From: Struthio camelus
Taxonomy: Eukaryota; Chordata; Aves; Struthioniformes; Struthionidae
DNA: 64,000 nucleotides
Assembly: GCF_040807025.1 (NCBI RefSeq)
Contig: NC_090947.1
Coordinates: forward strand, 2,852,001-2,916,000
Direction: 5' to 3'
Positions 24,177 to 38,444 of this stretch are shown here, in pieces. How positions within the stretch are numbered: position 1 is the first letter of the stretch; each line of letters opens with the position of its first letter. Made by a program: the position numbers and the translations under genes. The notes under the pieces are model-generated. The model did not search any database. It saw only the letters and a program-made list of their open reading frames with translations, and was not told the origin of the DNA.

Positions 24177-27100
24177 ATATGTTGCATATGAGGCCACATC
24201 GTCTTGTTGCCAGATGAACCCTTCTGCACTGTGTGTAATTACCGATGTTTGTGCAAAGCTGTTCATGACCCACAATCTGCTCAGGGCCTGGTTGATAATT
24301 AGGAACTTTATTGTGGTTGAGATGCTCTATTTTTATGCTCAAAACACAGAGTATTCACCCTCCTCTCTCCAACCCATTAATATTCCTACCCTTTCAGATG
24401 GGCAACTTTCCATCCAAAAGATCTCCATCCCTTTCCAGCACCGCTGTACACATCTAATGCCTAATGAGCAATTAATCCATCAGAACTCTAAAGATGACTC
24501 CTCTTTACATCATAGTTATTCATGACAAAAGGCACATTACCCATGTCCCTTTCAAAGACCTGTTATTATCTCTTTTTCTGCTTGCTTTTTTTTTCAGATG
24601 AACAATACAAATTCATCCTCATTTCTGACCTCTACATGAATGTCCCAATCAAGCTTTGCATGAGAGAAGTGACCCACAATCAGAGAGAGCAGATGCTTAT
24701 TCACTGACCAGAAGAAATTATCAGGAGAGACTTGAGGCTTTGGCACTTAGAATAAATTGCCAAGTACAAAAAGGAATACAGCAATCCCAGTAGAGAGCAT
24801 GGCTTTCCAGGACAGAAGCCTTTCTCTTCAGACAACAGTGAGGACCTTGCAGTTTGCTTTCAGTACTTTATGCACTTTTCTGATGCTATGATTAAACACA
24901 GCAACACTCTTAACTTAGTTGGTTTCCTACAGGAGCTGGTAAGAGGCTTTGATTGAATAGAGGCCATTAGGAGGTGTTTTGTGATGTATAGTTGAGGTTT
25001 TTGGGTTGGGGAGTGGAAGTTTAGGTTCCCTTACTTTCTGGGGGTCTGGCCAACCATAGGAAGTCAACTGCAAACTTCCAAGCACTCTTGTGCTTCACGT
25101 TCAGTGATGGCATCTATACTGTAAAAAGCAGCACAGCAGAGAATTAAGGCAATAGCTGGAAAGACCAGAGATGGACACCCTATTTCCTGGGGTAGAATTA
25201 CTCGAAGAGACTTTTCAGGGTTCTTGGTTTCCTTCCCAGCATTTGTCTGTTCAGCCTTTAGGCACTTTGGTGGAGTGACCATGTGCCCCGCTATGGTCAC
25301 AGCCTCTCCAAACCACTAGGATATAGGAAAGATGCCATCTCTGAAACCACCGAAGTGACTTTGGAGCCTAAGCCTGGCTTACTCATCATATTGGGACAAC
25401 TGATGATACAATACCAGGGGCCAGGTCCTCCAGAGATAAGGCTCAGCGTTATTGTGTTGATCTCACTGTAAGCACCATGGTGAGCTGTAAGCGGTCTTAT
25501 CTTTCTTCCTACCAGCATTTTCTCCCACAGATCCCACAGCACTCAGCAGATAACTGCATGGAGAGGAGGGCCAGAGCAAAGAAGTCTCAGCTCTCCATCC
25601 TCACATCCAGGGGGAAGTTCAAAGCTCTCAATGCTAATATTTTGGGCTTTCTGCAGATATGGGCTGACTCTGGTGTGTTTGTTGCTGTTGATTCGTGTGT
25701 ACGGGTTTATCCACACAGCCATGAGGATTCATCTTAAGAGAAATGTAACAGGAGCTGAATTTTTGGTGGACAACTCCATACTACAGCTTTTCCACACCCT
25801 GGCACCACAAGCAAGCATGAACAGAGGCAAACAGATGTTTCACTTGCTAAGAGCAGTTGAGAGAAAGCAGAGAATCACTCCCAAAGGATCATTTGTTTTA
25901 GCTCTCATCTGTGGGGGAAAATATGAGGAGCAAATGTTCTCCCTCATTAGTCTTCAGCACAAAAACCCTCAGCAACTGAAAGTGATTTTGTCCCTGTTAT
26001 AATCTCAAATGACATAATATCCCTTATACATTCATTGTCCTCCTCCTCCTACAGTGCTCTCCTTAGATATACTCCGAGCCAGGTCTCAGCTGTAGGAGAG
26101 AACTATACTTTGTCAAAGAGACTAGAGAAAGCCATAAATTCCTCACTTGCACTTCTACAAACTCGGGCTTGCTTTGGACTGCGGGACACAGAGGTCTCTT
26201 CCTCGCTGGCTGTTGTACAGATGGATGTAGTTTAATAAAACAGGACCAAGGATTCCTCCCTGGCCTCAAAGTCAAACAGCACAGGCCACAGTGTTTGCTT
26301 TACATAGAATTTGGCTCTGAGTCTCCTCTGGGTCCGCTGAGGTGCCCCCTCATCTCCCAGGCACTATTACTGCATGTGTGCTTTCTGTGGCTTGAAGTTT
26401 CTGAAATAAAGCACACTAGAGCTGTGTTTCTAGAGCATAAACATGCATGTACACTTTGAGGTCATATCTGGATGCCTGAAAGGGCAGAATGATGGGGATA
26501 GTACTGGGTGGAGTGAGCCAACTGGGACCAGTCCTTGGCCCTCACCACCCCTACCTTGTGCCCAGATCATTCACAAGGTCAAGCTGAGCATGAAATAACT
26601 AATATTCACCACCACGGCAAGCCTCAAGCTCCTCCACTGCCCTGTGTTACCTGGCAGCACAGATACAGCTACTGTCACCAAATCCAGCCTTATTGCTCTA
26701 TATTAGACTGGAGATGTGAAAAAGGTTATTTCCTTTCCAGTCACAGGAAAAAAGACATTAACATTCAGAGCATCAGGAACATATCTGATGGCTCCTTTCC
26801 AGTCTTGTGTGGAGAACGGAGTAAACTACAGGTGCGCAACTCTGTGTCCCCTTGCTAAGGGATGACACAGTATTCAGATCATGACTGCAATTTATACAGC
26901 TAAAAAAGAAGGAGAATCCTGCTGCGCATGTCAGGTCCTCTGATCCTGGATCCCAGACTGAAAATGTCCATGATGACACAAAAGAACCATGAGCACAACA
27001 ATAAAACATACATGTACTCTGTTGAGTGCTGCACAGAACAGGGAGAAAAAATGAAAACGTGAAACTGTGGTAGCACCTTTCACTCTGGAAAAAATTTCAG

Positions 27101-30100
27101 GGTGTATGTTACAGTGATAGTAATAAAGGGCTATGCTTCATTAGCAACACAAGGGCCACAAACTCTCTGTTTATAAAATTCAACAGCCGTTTAACTGTGC
27201 AAGGTAACCTGTTACACAGGATGTGAGAAACGCTGTCCAATTAACACTGAAGAAAGCAGGCAGGCAGCAAGGAATGGCTCACCTGGGAATGCTGGTTGGA
27301 CACTTGCGGAAGCTATTCTGCCATCCATAGGAGCTGGATCAAGTGGAAGTGATTGGAAAGTCATTCTCAATCACCATCAGAAAGGTGGGATCCTTGCCAG
27401 GACTTCGCTTCTTACCCCCCATCATGACTTGAAGGGCATCCTTGGTTTCTTTTCTCTTGGCAGAATCTAGACAGTGTGACCAGGAATTTATGGTTCTGTT
27501 TGGAAATGCTCTCCAAAAAAGCCATGAACCTGCTGTAAACTCTATTGGAACACAGCTGGATCGGCTCCTGCAGTCCAATGATCTCCAGATTCCAGGTCTA
27601 GGTCTGACCTGCTACAGCATCATCCAAGGTTGCCTGCTGAACGCAGTGCCACACCAGGGCATTCAGTGTGTCTTTCCTCCCTCTAAGGGGGAACCAAGGG
27701 GCCTCTTACCCAAGACTGCAGCAATGACCTTGCAAAAGGGACACCAGCAAAGCTGTGTGTTTTGTAAGCAAACAAGACAGTGTGCAATGAACAGCGGATA
27801 TCTAAATTCATTGTGGCTCAGGAAGCAGAGTGAAATACTAACTTAAACATCTACACAAGATACAACATTGAAGAACTTCAGATATTGCACTGAGGCAGCA
27901 ATGCCTGGTTTGGGAACACAGTGACAAAGAATGACCAGTCCATACCTCTGCTCAGGACAGAAGATGAGCGTTGTCTGGAGTAGAACATGAGTCACGGTAG
28001 GAGGCAGATGGAAATTACCAGGTGGGATTTTCACCTGAATTTCTGGATGGCAAAACTAACTCCATGGGACTTCAGGGAGAAGACACTGCAGAGATGACCT
28101 CTCCAGTGGCCAACTTGCCAGCAGCACATCAAAGCTGATATTTAAACTCATCTCAGGCACCTGAAGCATTGAAAAAACCTTGCTTTGTTGTCCTTGTAAA
28201 ATGAGTCTTGTGATCCGGAAGTAATGACAATCTGACCAACATCCTCATATAAGCCTCAAGCAGGGTTAGGTAGAAACCACCTCAGGTATTCTTAGCTAGC
28301 ACTTTTTCCCAGAAAATAAATCTCCAGGTCCATGCACCTGGCCTGCTCCTCTTGCATTTCCCCTAAAGCTTTGCCTTGCTGAAAGGTAGCAAGAACTGTG
28401 ATGGAGATTTACCTTGGGCTGATCTGAGAGCTGCCACTAGAAGATGGACAGCAGACTCCGTTTCAGATAAACTGCAACCAGCTGCAGTCAGACCCCAAAG
28501 GGAAAGGCAGGGCTGGCTTTTCAGACCGTGACGGTAAAACCAAGAGAGAGAAGCTAGAGATACCAAGACATGCAGACTTCAGAGAAGGTGTGGGAAGAAC
28601 TTTATGGGACCTTGCTCCAACAATCAGGAAAGTAGTATTTCTCATTGTCTCCTGCATATCTGGGGGAAGCATGCTACTACTGATAATTTGCTGCTACTTC
28701 TCTTAGGTAATTTGGAACTCTGCAGAGCTTTTGTCCCCTGAGGGCTGGAGCAACGATTTAGCAAGTCAGAGAGGGGCAGGGGAGCAGGGGACAGGCAGAG
28801 AAGGAGATGCTGTCCCACATGGAGTTGGCAAGCAAGCTGGGAAAACTGGCAATGACAGCAGCCTGTAGGAACCTAAGACAATGAGCATGTCTTCAGCTTA
28901 CGCTTAATTCTATATACCCACACAAGTTCACGGAAAAAGTAACTTAAGGCACAGCGTTCCTTACTCCAAAAGCCAAGACAGATGGAGGTGCTTGAAACCC
29001 CAATGTCAGATAGCTGATCCTCCTTGGAATACTCTTAGCTCCCGGGGACCTGTGCGACAGAGACACATCACATGCAGCTACCTCCAATTCATGACATGGC
29101 TGTCAGGACAAGAGCGTTGAAGTATGAACTGACCTTCTGGCTCAGGAATTGTCTAGATTTCTGGTCCAGCTTCCACCCTTCTGCACACTGTGAGACCATG
29201 CCTCAGAGGATAGCCCCATTTTCAGGCAGCTGAAAGTCTGGCATCTGCTACAAACCCAGAGTTTAACCACCACATCAAAAGTAAATTAGTGCCCCAGGGA
29301 CCGGCCCGCCCCCCAGGCACTGATAGCATGGGCTAGGCTGTAGCAGGGATATGCCTGATTAATGTGTCCTACCCAGACTGGGATGCCCCATAAGTGGCAG
29401 GGACAGCCAAGAGAAGTTAGCGTGGCATGGAGAAGGGGAAGAAGCTAATAGCAGCACAAGGAGACAGAGTGAGGTGCCACTTTGCACTTTGATACAGAGC
29501 CCCAGAATCTACACCAAGAAGAAAGAAACCTATCTGTCTTTCCCCAGGAGGACTCCCTCATATTGGAAGCCAGGAAAGGATCACGTGATTCAGTATGTCT
29601 TAGGAGAAAGCACACTAGCACTGGCAATGTTCCCCCTGCTTTTCAAAGAACAGTGCCCGGGAGGAAGGGGTAGGGGAGGGCAAGAAGGAAAAGGTGACAA
29701 CATACACTGCTAGCCCTCAAAGAGCTCAGACTGTCCCCAGGGACAGCGTGCAATTAAAAGGTCTACATGGACACCAACTACCTGAGCTTGTGGCTAGTCA
29801 CTGGGGCCCTGCAGAAAAGTTTTGGGCAAATCTGGTCACCCAGAGCTTCAGATGGACATGGGTGGCCTCTCTTGCACGGACTCAGATTTCATCCGTGGGA
29901 AGCTATTCACTACATTAAATTGAATCCACACAGTCACCTCCATCTATTCCTTTTTATCACTACTTTACCTTTTTTTATAAGGGAGGGATCTGTTTTCTTT
30001 CTTGGTGCCCTACCAGTCCTGTAGCTTTATTCATGCAGCAAATGGAGGGCCTGTGCATACAGAGGCCAGTTTGTTGCCAGAAACGAGCACTACAGAAAGG

Positions 30101-30807
30101 CCAAAATCTTCGCAAGGAACCATGTCATAGATTGCCTCTACACACTACTTCCCCCTGCACACAACTAGGTCTCGTGTAGATTGTGCTATCCATGTGTGAA
30201 GCTGGAGAGAACCTCTACAGAGGTATCAGAATGCCTCCAGTTTTCCTGCCATAGATTTCATTCTTCAATTCTGGTGCAAAGTCTTGCTGCATGGTTGGGT
30301 CGTTTGTTGGGGAGTGCTCCATGGCTGCATGAGAGATGAGGCTGGTTTTCTACGATATTCTCCATCCCTCCCTCTCTCCCTGGTAAACAGAAAGGCAGAT
30401 CTTCTACTGAAGACTTCAGCTCTACAGGGTCTCCCAAGCTTATCCAGAGGCTACCAACCTGATTACAATCCTTTGTTCATCCAGATTGTTCTGGATTTCT
30501 CTATAATACCTTTCTATCGGAGGGGTCCACAGGTATGTTTGGATATACCACTTTTCAAGAGATCCATGAAATACAGCTCTGAATAGCAAGGCTATTGTCA
30601 GTCTGCAACAGCCAAGTCCACATTTCCACTTTAAATATTCAGGGAGTATGAAAATCTAAAGAGTTGCAGACCACTGATATAGGATGCGAATCCTGTTGAA
30701 AGGGTTCAATGGATGGAAAGGCTTTGCCAGTCTGTATTTCTCCCATTTGTCAGATCAGAAATGTGACCTCTTAAGGGAAAACTTGAAAATGCAATTGTTT
30801 CTCCAGG
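24177..30807. other. long non-coding stretch, no gene recognised
   Basis: A strong polypyrimidine tract and AG at 24580-24597 precede an open segment of 36 codons ending at 24707. Another good acceptor at about 27444-27463 precedes an open frame to 27846. Neither matches a known protein that I can name, and neither has a clearly matching donor and partner exon. Confidence 0.45.
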
Positions 30808-30848
30808 AAAACAAAACAAAACAAAACAAAACAAAATAAAACAAAAAT
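30808..30848. repeat. (AAAAC)n microsatellite
   Basis: About six perfect AAAAC pentamers followed by slightly degenerate units ('aaaataaaacaaaaa'). Confidence 0.95.
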
Positions 30849-33800
30849 AGAACTTATTTATATCATGAAGGATTATTTCAAAATGTGGATATTCAGCACC
30901 TGGCAGACTATTTTGTAAGGATATACAGCAGCACAAGGAAGATTGGCTCCAGAGCTGCCCAGGACCACACTGCCCTGAAAAAAGGATAAGAGAAGAAAAA
31001 GGAAAAATGACAACAAAGAGTGGCAGGGTGTCTAACACTTTGCATTTAATGCCTTCACATGGCTGCAAGTGCTGTGGCAATTTGGCCCTGATAACATGGA
31101 TGAAGAGATGTTGTTAACATATTGCTTCCTTGTCAAATGTCTCACTGGTTTTGCAGCCAAGTCTCTTGCCAGCAAGGCCACAGCAGTGCCTCTCCGTTAC
31201 TTTCATATGCAAAGAGGTTGTTAACTCAATTGCCAATAAAATTCTAGTGGGTGGAGAGGAGGACATCTGCCTGTCTAGTCCTGTGCTTGCCAATATAGTT
31301 CTTTTATTCCTCCAGAAGCCACAAGCTCCTACTCGAGCTGGTATTTTGACAAGCATTTCTGTTTTCTTGACACAATGGGCAAAGTGGGCACAGATCTTGC
31401 ATGCCACTCATAATATGTTTTCTGTGCCGTGATTTGCATCCTTTCTGGAGGATGCCTGGCACAGTGCTGCACAAGGCAGAACTAGCAGTTGGACAGTGGG
31501 TTTAGTCTGACATGTAAATGTACCACTTAATTATGTGCAAGCACGTTAGGAGAATGTGAAGAGGATGCTTTGCAGGCTGTGATGCCCAGAAAGCTCTGAT
31601 GAATTTGGTTTTGGTGGGAGTGATGGAAGAGGCTTTGGAGGGGGGGACAACAAAGAATAGGAATAACATTTATTTAAGAACATAGCAAGCTCGTAGTGAG
31701 GACTGGGTTGTGGTCAGGAACTGCCTGAAATGGTGACATTCATTTGTATTAATTCCACAACTTTATTCTTGGCTAGTGCAGACTCAAGGGGCATAACTGA
31801 AACTGCAAGCCACTAAAGCCACTCCCCCAGAGTAAAGGGGACTTACAGGGGGTTTGGGGTCTCAACGTAGTCACAAAGCTGACCTCAAATACAGTCACTA
31901 AAACTGGTGACTGCAAGCTACCAAATTATTTCAGGTAACAGCCTGATCACCAGGTTTGTGGACTTGATCCCCTGGGGCTTGGGACTGAGCAACCTCATTT
32001 CTCCTCACCTTTTCTAGCTCTAAATTTTGGTTAATCCTCGTTTTCACAGTTGAGGATGAACGGCACCTTTGCAGGTATGTAATGTGGTTATATCTAAAAA
32101 AAAAGAGGCCAAGAAACCAGTGGGATTATTGCAGGAAAGATTTAGATACATCAGACTGTACAGATGGTCAAACCCAGAATCTCTCAGATATCACACAGGG
32201 CACAATCAACTCTCCTCCATCCTCATCTACTCTAGGCACTCCCTGTGTGCCAACTATGTAGCCAAGCCTCATAAATTTCCCTCTTTGAGCACTGTTTGAT
32301 GGAGGGATAGTGAAAGACAGTCCAACTGTATGTTCCTACAGCTGCCCAAGGGCACAGCAGCCAGGATGACTGTCCTGCCCTCACCCCAGAAATAGATCCC
32401 ATCCTCTTTTTCAGGATAACCATAGAGCTAAAGGACTGTTGATGTTCATGCTTTATAAAACAAGTTCGCTTTAGCACAAAAAATGGCAAAGAAATTTCTT
32501 ATCTATCTGGGGAATGTCTTGGAACTCGATCTGTGTTATTATCTGCGCTAGGCTAGTCTAACATCTGAGAGGAGTGGATTACAATGTGAAATCTGAAATG
32601 GAAAGGGGGTTAGTCAATATCATTCCCTATGTTCGTAAATATATTACCAAGAAGAGATACATGTCACTGTTTTCATTTATTGGGCTGAAGGTTCATTTTT
32701 CAAATAAAAGATCAAGAATTTATTGTCTTATGAAATATCTGGAGGCTTTTAATAAGGTGCTGTATTACTTTGACCATCCTACCAGTCTGTAATTTGATTA
32801 TCCTGTATTTCTGGTTCTTAATTGATAATTAATTTGAGTAACGTACAAAGAACCGAATGATGGAAGAGAGAGGCAGAAACAGATGGTTGGCCTATGCAGC
32901 TAGAAAACATTTAATCGGAGAAAAAGCAGCACATTTTAAGCATAAAAGTGTACTTTGTTCATCTTTAGAAAGGGACTGTCGAATATGCTGCGGCTTATGC
33001 CTTGAACTTCTGCACTGGTAAAAGAAAGAAGGAATAGATGTTGTGATTGTGGCATAAAAAGGTGGCATAGGCTTCATTGAAAAGAGGGATTCAGGACACA
33101 CAATTTGTTCAACATGTTAACACGGATAACCTTCAATTCAATTTCTCCTTTAATGTATAAAACACTTGAAAATGGAGAAACGTAAAGTGGCAACATACGG
33201 GGATTCTAATGTCGTTAAAATGCGGCTTTTTGGAGGAGATCTGTCTATTTTATGTCTGGAAATGAGTTCATTCCCTCTGAGTACACTACACAGAAGATCC
33301 AGCTTCAGGAAACTGAGAATAAGGAAATTGGCACCAAAGTGACATAGTTTTTCATAACCCTCTGAAACATTGCTTCCAAAAGTCTCACTGGCTCTCCTAA
33401 CCCCTTATTATTGTCTTCAACATTTCCACCAACAACAGACCTTTGGGTAGAAATTGGGTACCAGAGTTTCCAAATGTCTACTAAGGCATCAGTCAATGAA
33501 TCGACAGTTTGTCCCTTTGCGGTCCCTACACCTGCTAGAAATGTTTCTGATGAAAATATGTATCCAAGTATGCTGGTCTCTCAGCATGACATGCATGTTT
33601 CTGGAGACCTTTCTATTCCTCTACACCAGCATCCTACACAGAGACAGCACTTACCACAACTCCAGCAGCAAACCCACCCTCTGCTGCTGAAAAGAGCATG
33701 TCTTTTGGGAAGACATTCAGTCTTATTTCAAGAAACTAAGCAGTGGAGCAACTGCCACGTATTAGCTCCAGATCTCTGGCTGTCTCCTTTGCACCAGGAA

Positions 33801-36800
33801 AGCAAGGCAAAGAAGATGGGGTAAGTCTAGAGGACCCATTCCAGTCATGCTCTTGTGTCACAAGAGTTAGTGCTCACTCTCTGCTGCTGCCTACGTCATA
33901 CTCTTGGAAGCTGATTTGCACTGCAAGCTGTGAGCAGCTGCACCAGGTTGCTCTCCATGAACATCACACCAATCTTCTTCTTTTCGCAGAGTGTGATTTG
34001 AGGCCTGAAAGCTATTTTTCAAATCATGTCCCCTGGCTATAGAGCTGTTCTTCTGGTGTTTCTGGCCATCATGTGGCTAAGTGTCTTACAGCTAGGAGTT
34101 TTATGGGAGAAATTTTCCTGGAATCTACACTCACATTTTTCAGATGGGATGTTACTTAGATATGTTCGTTTTTCTTTCAAGGACAGTCTGTACTTATGGA
34201 GACAGGCAAGAGTAATGACTGAAAGTAATTCTGGCTCTGACTCCGGAAGGATAAGAGGAACAAATAAGCTATATATTTGCCCCCACACACCCACAAATGT
34301 CGATGATTTTAAGTGGAGCAGCCCAAAGCACTGCTATCACTGTGAAAAATGAATCCGTAGCCTAAAAGTGCCTTCCTTTTTTTCCCTGGATGGTACCACG
34401 TTGGCTTCAGATCTAGAAAATCTCTGTAGCACATGACCTGAGACCAAGAGAGTGTGCAATAAAAGGCTTTGCAGTCACTGCTCTTTCCTTCCTCTTTTCG
34501 AGTTAAAACGGATATTTTGCCTGTGGAGGATGTTTAGGGGAACTAAACCCCAGCCTCTCATGTTCAAACCATTGTCTAACGCTAAACCCTCAGAATCATA
34601 TTTAGACCCCTGAGTACAAAAGACAAGGTTTTGAGACATGCCAAAACTCCTCCAGTGAATCCACGCAGAGGACTTGATGGAGGTCCAGATTCCTGATGGC
34701 CAGATATACTTGCACACAAGATGACGTACTGGCAGGGTCTCTAAAGACTATCCATTTGGTTAATAGACCACCTCCTTTTACCAGGACTTTTACACTGACT
34801 CAGGTGACAACTGGGCTCAAGAGCCAATGTTTCAGGTCAGCATGGTTAAAGCAAAAACTCTCAGATCTGTATTTATGAGCGGGGATTTCAGAAGTGCTGA
34901 GTCAAGGTGAGCAGGATGACAAGAGGAGCTGACCTCCTTGAAGAGGCCTGAGGGCTTTGGGCCAACATCTGCAAAAGGGAGTCTTTATTTACAGCAAAGC
35001 CGCCACCGTGAGACAGGGTCCATCTTCTACAGCATGCCTTTTCCTTTCCTTTAATCACAACTAACTGACCGCATTCCCCAGCCTCCCTTACTGCCTTGCT
35101 AGGCACCTGTTTTAAATGCTTTCTCTTTCATGTAGACTTCTTCGGAGCTTAAAAATAACCTTCCATCTGTGTTCACCTTCCCTTTCTGTCTCCATGAGGC
35201 ACAGACATTCGGTCCAGCTTGGTGCAGTCCCCGGAACTTTTGCAAGGACACTGACACTTGTCAGGACAGACTAAGATTTATGAGGTTGGAGGAGAGAATC
35301 AGTGCTGAAATCAACACAAACATACATTGTTTTTTAAGTCAAGATACCGTTCACTACTGTCCACATACCAAACCCCGTCACCTCTGCCAAGACGCCTGCA
35401 AAGCCTTTGATAGTGATAATAACTATTTCTCTGATGATCACAACTATTTCTCTGCTCAGCTACCTCTTTGAATGTCGCATCTAATAAGGAGATGAATGTA
35501 ATAAGCATAACAGCAGCTATGACATTACTACTTCTTACACAGTCTTTTTCTAGTGTTTCTAAATGAAACACAATGCCCAAGGTCAGTCAACACACACAAT
35601 GCATTTTTATAGGGCCTACAAAAATAACACCCTTTATTTCTTCCAGTTTTACAGCCCCTGCAAGAGAGTAAGGAATGAAAAAATATGATTAAAGACATTT
35701 CTAGAATCCATCAGATGCAACTGGATTGCAAGAGATTTTAAATGGGTTAAATTTTCAGCCTAAACTACTTGGCAGTACCTCTGAAATCATTATTCTTTTA
35801 TTCATAGCAGTAATAAATAATAATAAACCTAAACATCCCAATGGTCCCCGCACCTCCTGCATCTCCCTAGCTGCAGATCTCAAATATGAATAATAATTAC
35901 AGCTTATCAAATCAGCCCATGATTAGAGACAACAGAAAGACATTTCATATTGTTAACTTCCTTGCACAAGAGGCAAAAAATCAGGTCAAAGGGATATTAA
36001 AAATTTATATCGTAGAATTTGACTTGACTCATCCCTTAAAAAAAACCCTAACATGTATTATGTATTTAGGCAATCCCTTTTAAACTCTTTCTAGAATGAG
36101 CACAAGATAGGCCAATAACTTGACAGATGGATGGCTCTATCTAGATAGTGTGCATATTTTATATACACATACATGTGCATACATCTAATGTACTCTCACA
36201 CCTCTATATAAAATCATATACATAGAGTGAAAGGTATGAATCTATTTATATCTCTCATCTGAAGACAGATGCAGAGCTAATGTTAAAAAAAATCTCTACA
36301 CAGATAGCATCTTACTTAAACCTGGCAGCTTAAAAAGGGGAAGTTTTTGCCAATTTTTTGGAGTCACAGCAACCTCAGTAAAGCCTGGTTCATTAGCAGT
36401 CTTGTTACTATTTATGTTTGGGTTTTTTTTTTCCTTCAGGCATTTTTCTGTCTTTTCTGGTCAAAAAATACCTTGACTGTGGAAAAAGAAAGTCTTTGAT
36501 TCCCACACAACAGTTGAAGCACAGGTGAACGGAATAAATAAATCAAGCTGAGCAAGCGGCTAAACTTTCAACTAATCGCTCAGGAGATTATGAGAGGAAA
36601 CTAGTTTTTGCTTGAATGGCTTTCAGAACCCATTTTGTGCCGTGTTTATCAGTCCTACTGGGGCTGCAAATTTATATAGCATAGGCAAAGCAGAGCACTC
36701 CACACCGGATAATTCTGTGTACCCTGGTACATGTAAATATGTACCAATCCTCTGATAAGCATGCCCAGCCTTTCCACAGATGAGGGCTGCCCAGTAGACA

Positions 36801-37528
36801 AAGAAAGGACGTTCATACCCGTTCTGCATAAAATCAACAGACTGCAGTGACTTGTCTCACAAGGTAGCCTTACTCTGATGGGCTCTTCCCCCACTAGTTG
36901 GGCTGCGAGGGCGAAGGTGAGCTCTGCATGATGGAGCCCGTTTTGCCTGCAGAGCCAGCCTCCCTGCAGGAAGGACCCAGGCCATCTTATGAGTGTTTCT
37001 GCCATGCCAAAGAGGGACTTAGCCACCTGCTGTGGCAACTCAGTTCAAGGGAAAGGGGAGCGATAGCCATCTGTTGTTGCCCAAGACTGCCAGATTGTGG
37101 TGCCCTGTATTGACAACAGATAAAGACGCTTCCAACACCCTCTGGATGCTTTCTGGTTGCTCAACCTTTTCTTCCTCCCTCAACGTTATAAAAAACAACA
37201 AGCATCTTCCCCAGAAACCAAGGAAAATCTTCCACATTTCCATGTAAAAGAACATTTTTATGAGATACAGTTCCATATCCAAAGTTGTCAGCACTACATC
37301 TCTCCAAAATGATGCAGAAAATCTTAAAACAGCAAAAACAACAGAGTGCTGCAGCAAATATCTCCATGTAAATGCCCTGGCATCAACCTACCATTTTCAG
37401 GAGAGGTCAGCATATTTACATAGAGGCATTAACAGGACAGCCGCCAAGATCTCCTCTAAGATGTTTTGAAAGCTTTAAAAAAGAATCCTCAAATATTTTT
37501 TTCAACATCTGCCGTCAATGAAAGGAGA
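30849..37528. other. long non-coding stretch, no gene recognised
   Basis: AT-rich unique-looking DNA. It holds a 108-codon open frame at 34026-34352 with a hydrophobic N terminus (noted as a finding), a doubled 'aactatttctctg' word at about 35425-35453, and an AT-rich TATA/ATAC tract at about 36150-36240. Confidence 0.5.
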
Positions 37529-37529
37529 A

Positions 37530-37559
37530 ATGCAAATCTGCTGTCATTTGCATGCAAAT
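37530..37559. promoter_or_regulatory. cluster of octamer (POU/Oct) motifs, candidate regulatory site
   Basis: One ATGCAAAT lies at 37530-37537. A 14-bp perfect palindrome, ATTTGCATGCAAAT, lies at 37546-37559 and contains two overlapping octamers in opposite orientation. Three exact octamer motifs in 30 bp is more than expected by chance. Binding and function are inferred only. Confidence 0.35.
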
Positions 37560-38041
37560 TTTTTTACATCAAACCAGTGACAGAATGCACAATAAACACA
37601 CTTCAAATTGAAATATTCCATGTTCATTTCCTCCTACCCTTGCCTGCAGCTGGGATCCAATTTTCATGCGTGTCTCTACACAGGTGACCATCCTCCAGTG
37701 TCTCTGAAGCCAGGAAGAGTACAGGGAAGATGGAATTACAGAGGCAATGTAATTGCAACCAAATCATGACTCAAAAACCAGCTGTCATGAGGGAGAGGAA
37801 AGACGAAGGTTCTTCAGAAACAAATACTGTTAAAACACAGGAATCTGTATCTGCCTGAAACCCTACAATATCCTCTATGATAACCACTAACATTTTGATC
37901 ACAGGGAAAAATAACACTTGGTCACCTTGGAGTCCACACAATCAACAAGAACTGCAAATATCTCTGTAAGCCTTGTTTGCTATAGGCTTTAAACAGCTCA
38001 TTTGACAATACCCTTGCAAGGGAGGGCAGTGCTTGCAACAT
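37560..38041. other. non-coding stretch, nothing recognised
   Basis: Unique-looking AT-rich DNA between the octamer cluster and the MIR-like relic. No open frame or repeat of note. Confidence 0.5.
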
Positions 38042-38150
38042 CAATGCAGAGATGGGCAAAGGACATGCAGCAAGGCTAAGGGATTTGCTCATGTCATGTT
38101 GGAAGTGCAGCAGAGCTGGGAATTGAACTGCAATCCCCCAAGACCTACGG
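38042..38150 (-). repeat. possible MIR-like SINE relic
   Basis: The segment has the antisense MIR word order 'gatgggcaaaggacatgcag', 'gggatttgctcatgtcatg', 'cagcagagctgggaattgaa' and 'ctgcaatcccccaagac'. It is strongly diverged and the assignment is by eye. Confidence 0.35.
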
Positions 38151-38444
38151 TCATGTTTTCCTGTCCCATCCCCCTCCCCAAACCTATCCAGGCCACTTTC
38201 TGTTTCTTTTCTACATGAAATGGTTCATCTGGGCTCTAGATGTTCAGCCTCATGTGGATGAATAACACTGATTTTAGGATGTGCACAAAAGTGCTTTAGA
38301 GCCCGTCTCTACTGGTGAGCTAAACCACAGCTGAACATTGATCACAGAATCATAGAGTCATAGAATGGTTGAAGTTAGAAGGGACTTCTGGAGATCAATT
38401 AGTCCAACCCCCTTGCTCAAGCAAGGTTACCTAGAGCATGTTGC

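Noticed and set aside
24598..24640. Short ATG frame just after the strong acceptor (MNNTNSSSFLTST) as an olfactory-receptor start
   Set aside because: It stops after 13 codons and no transmembrane continuation exists in any frame.
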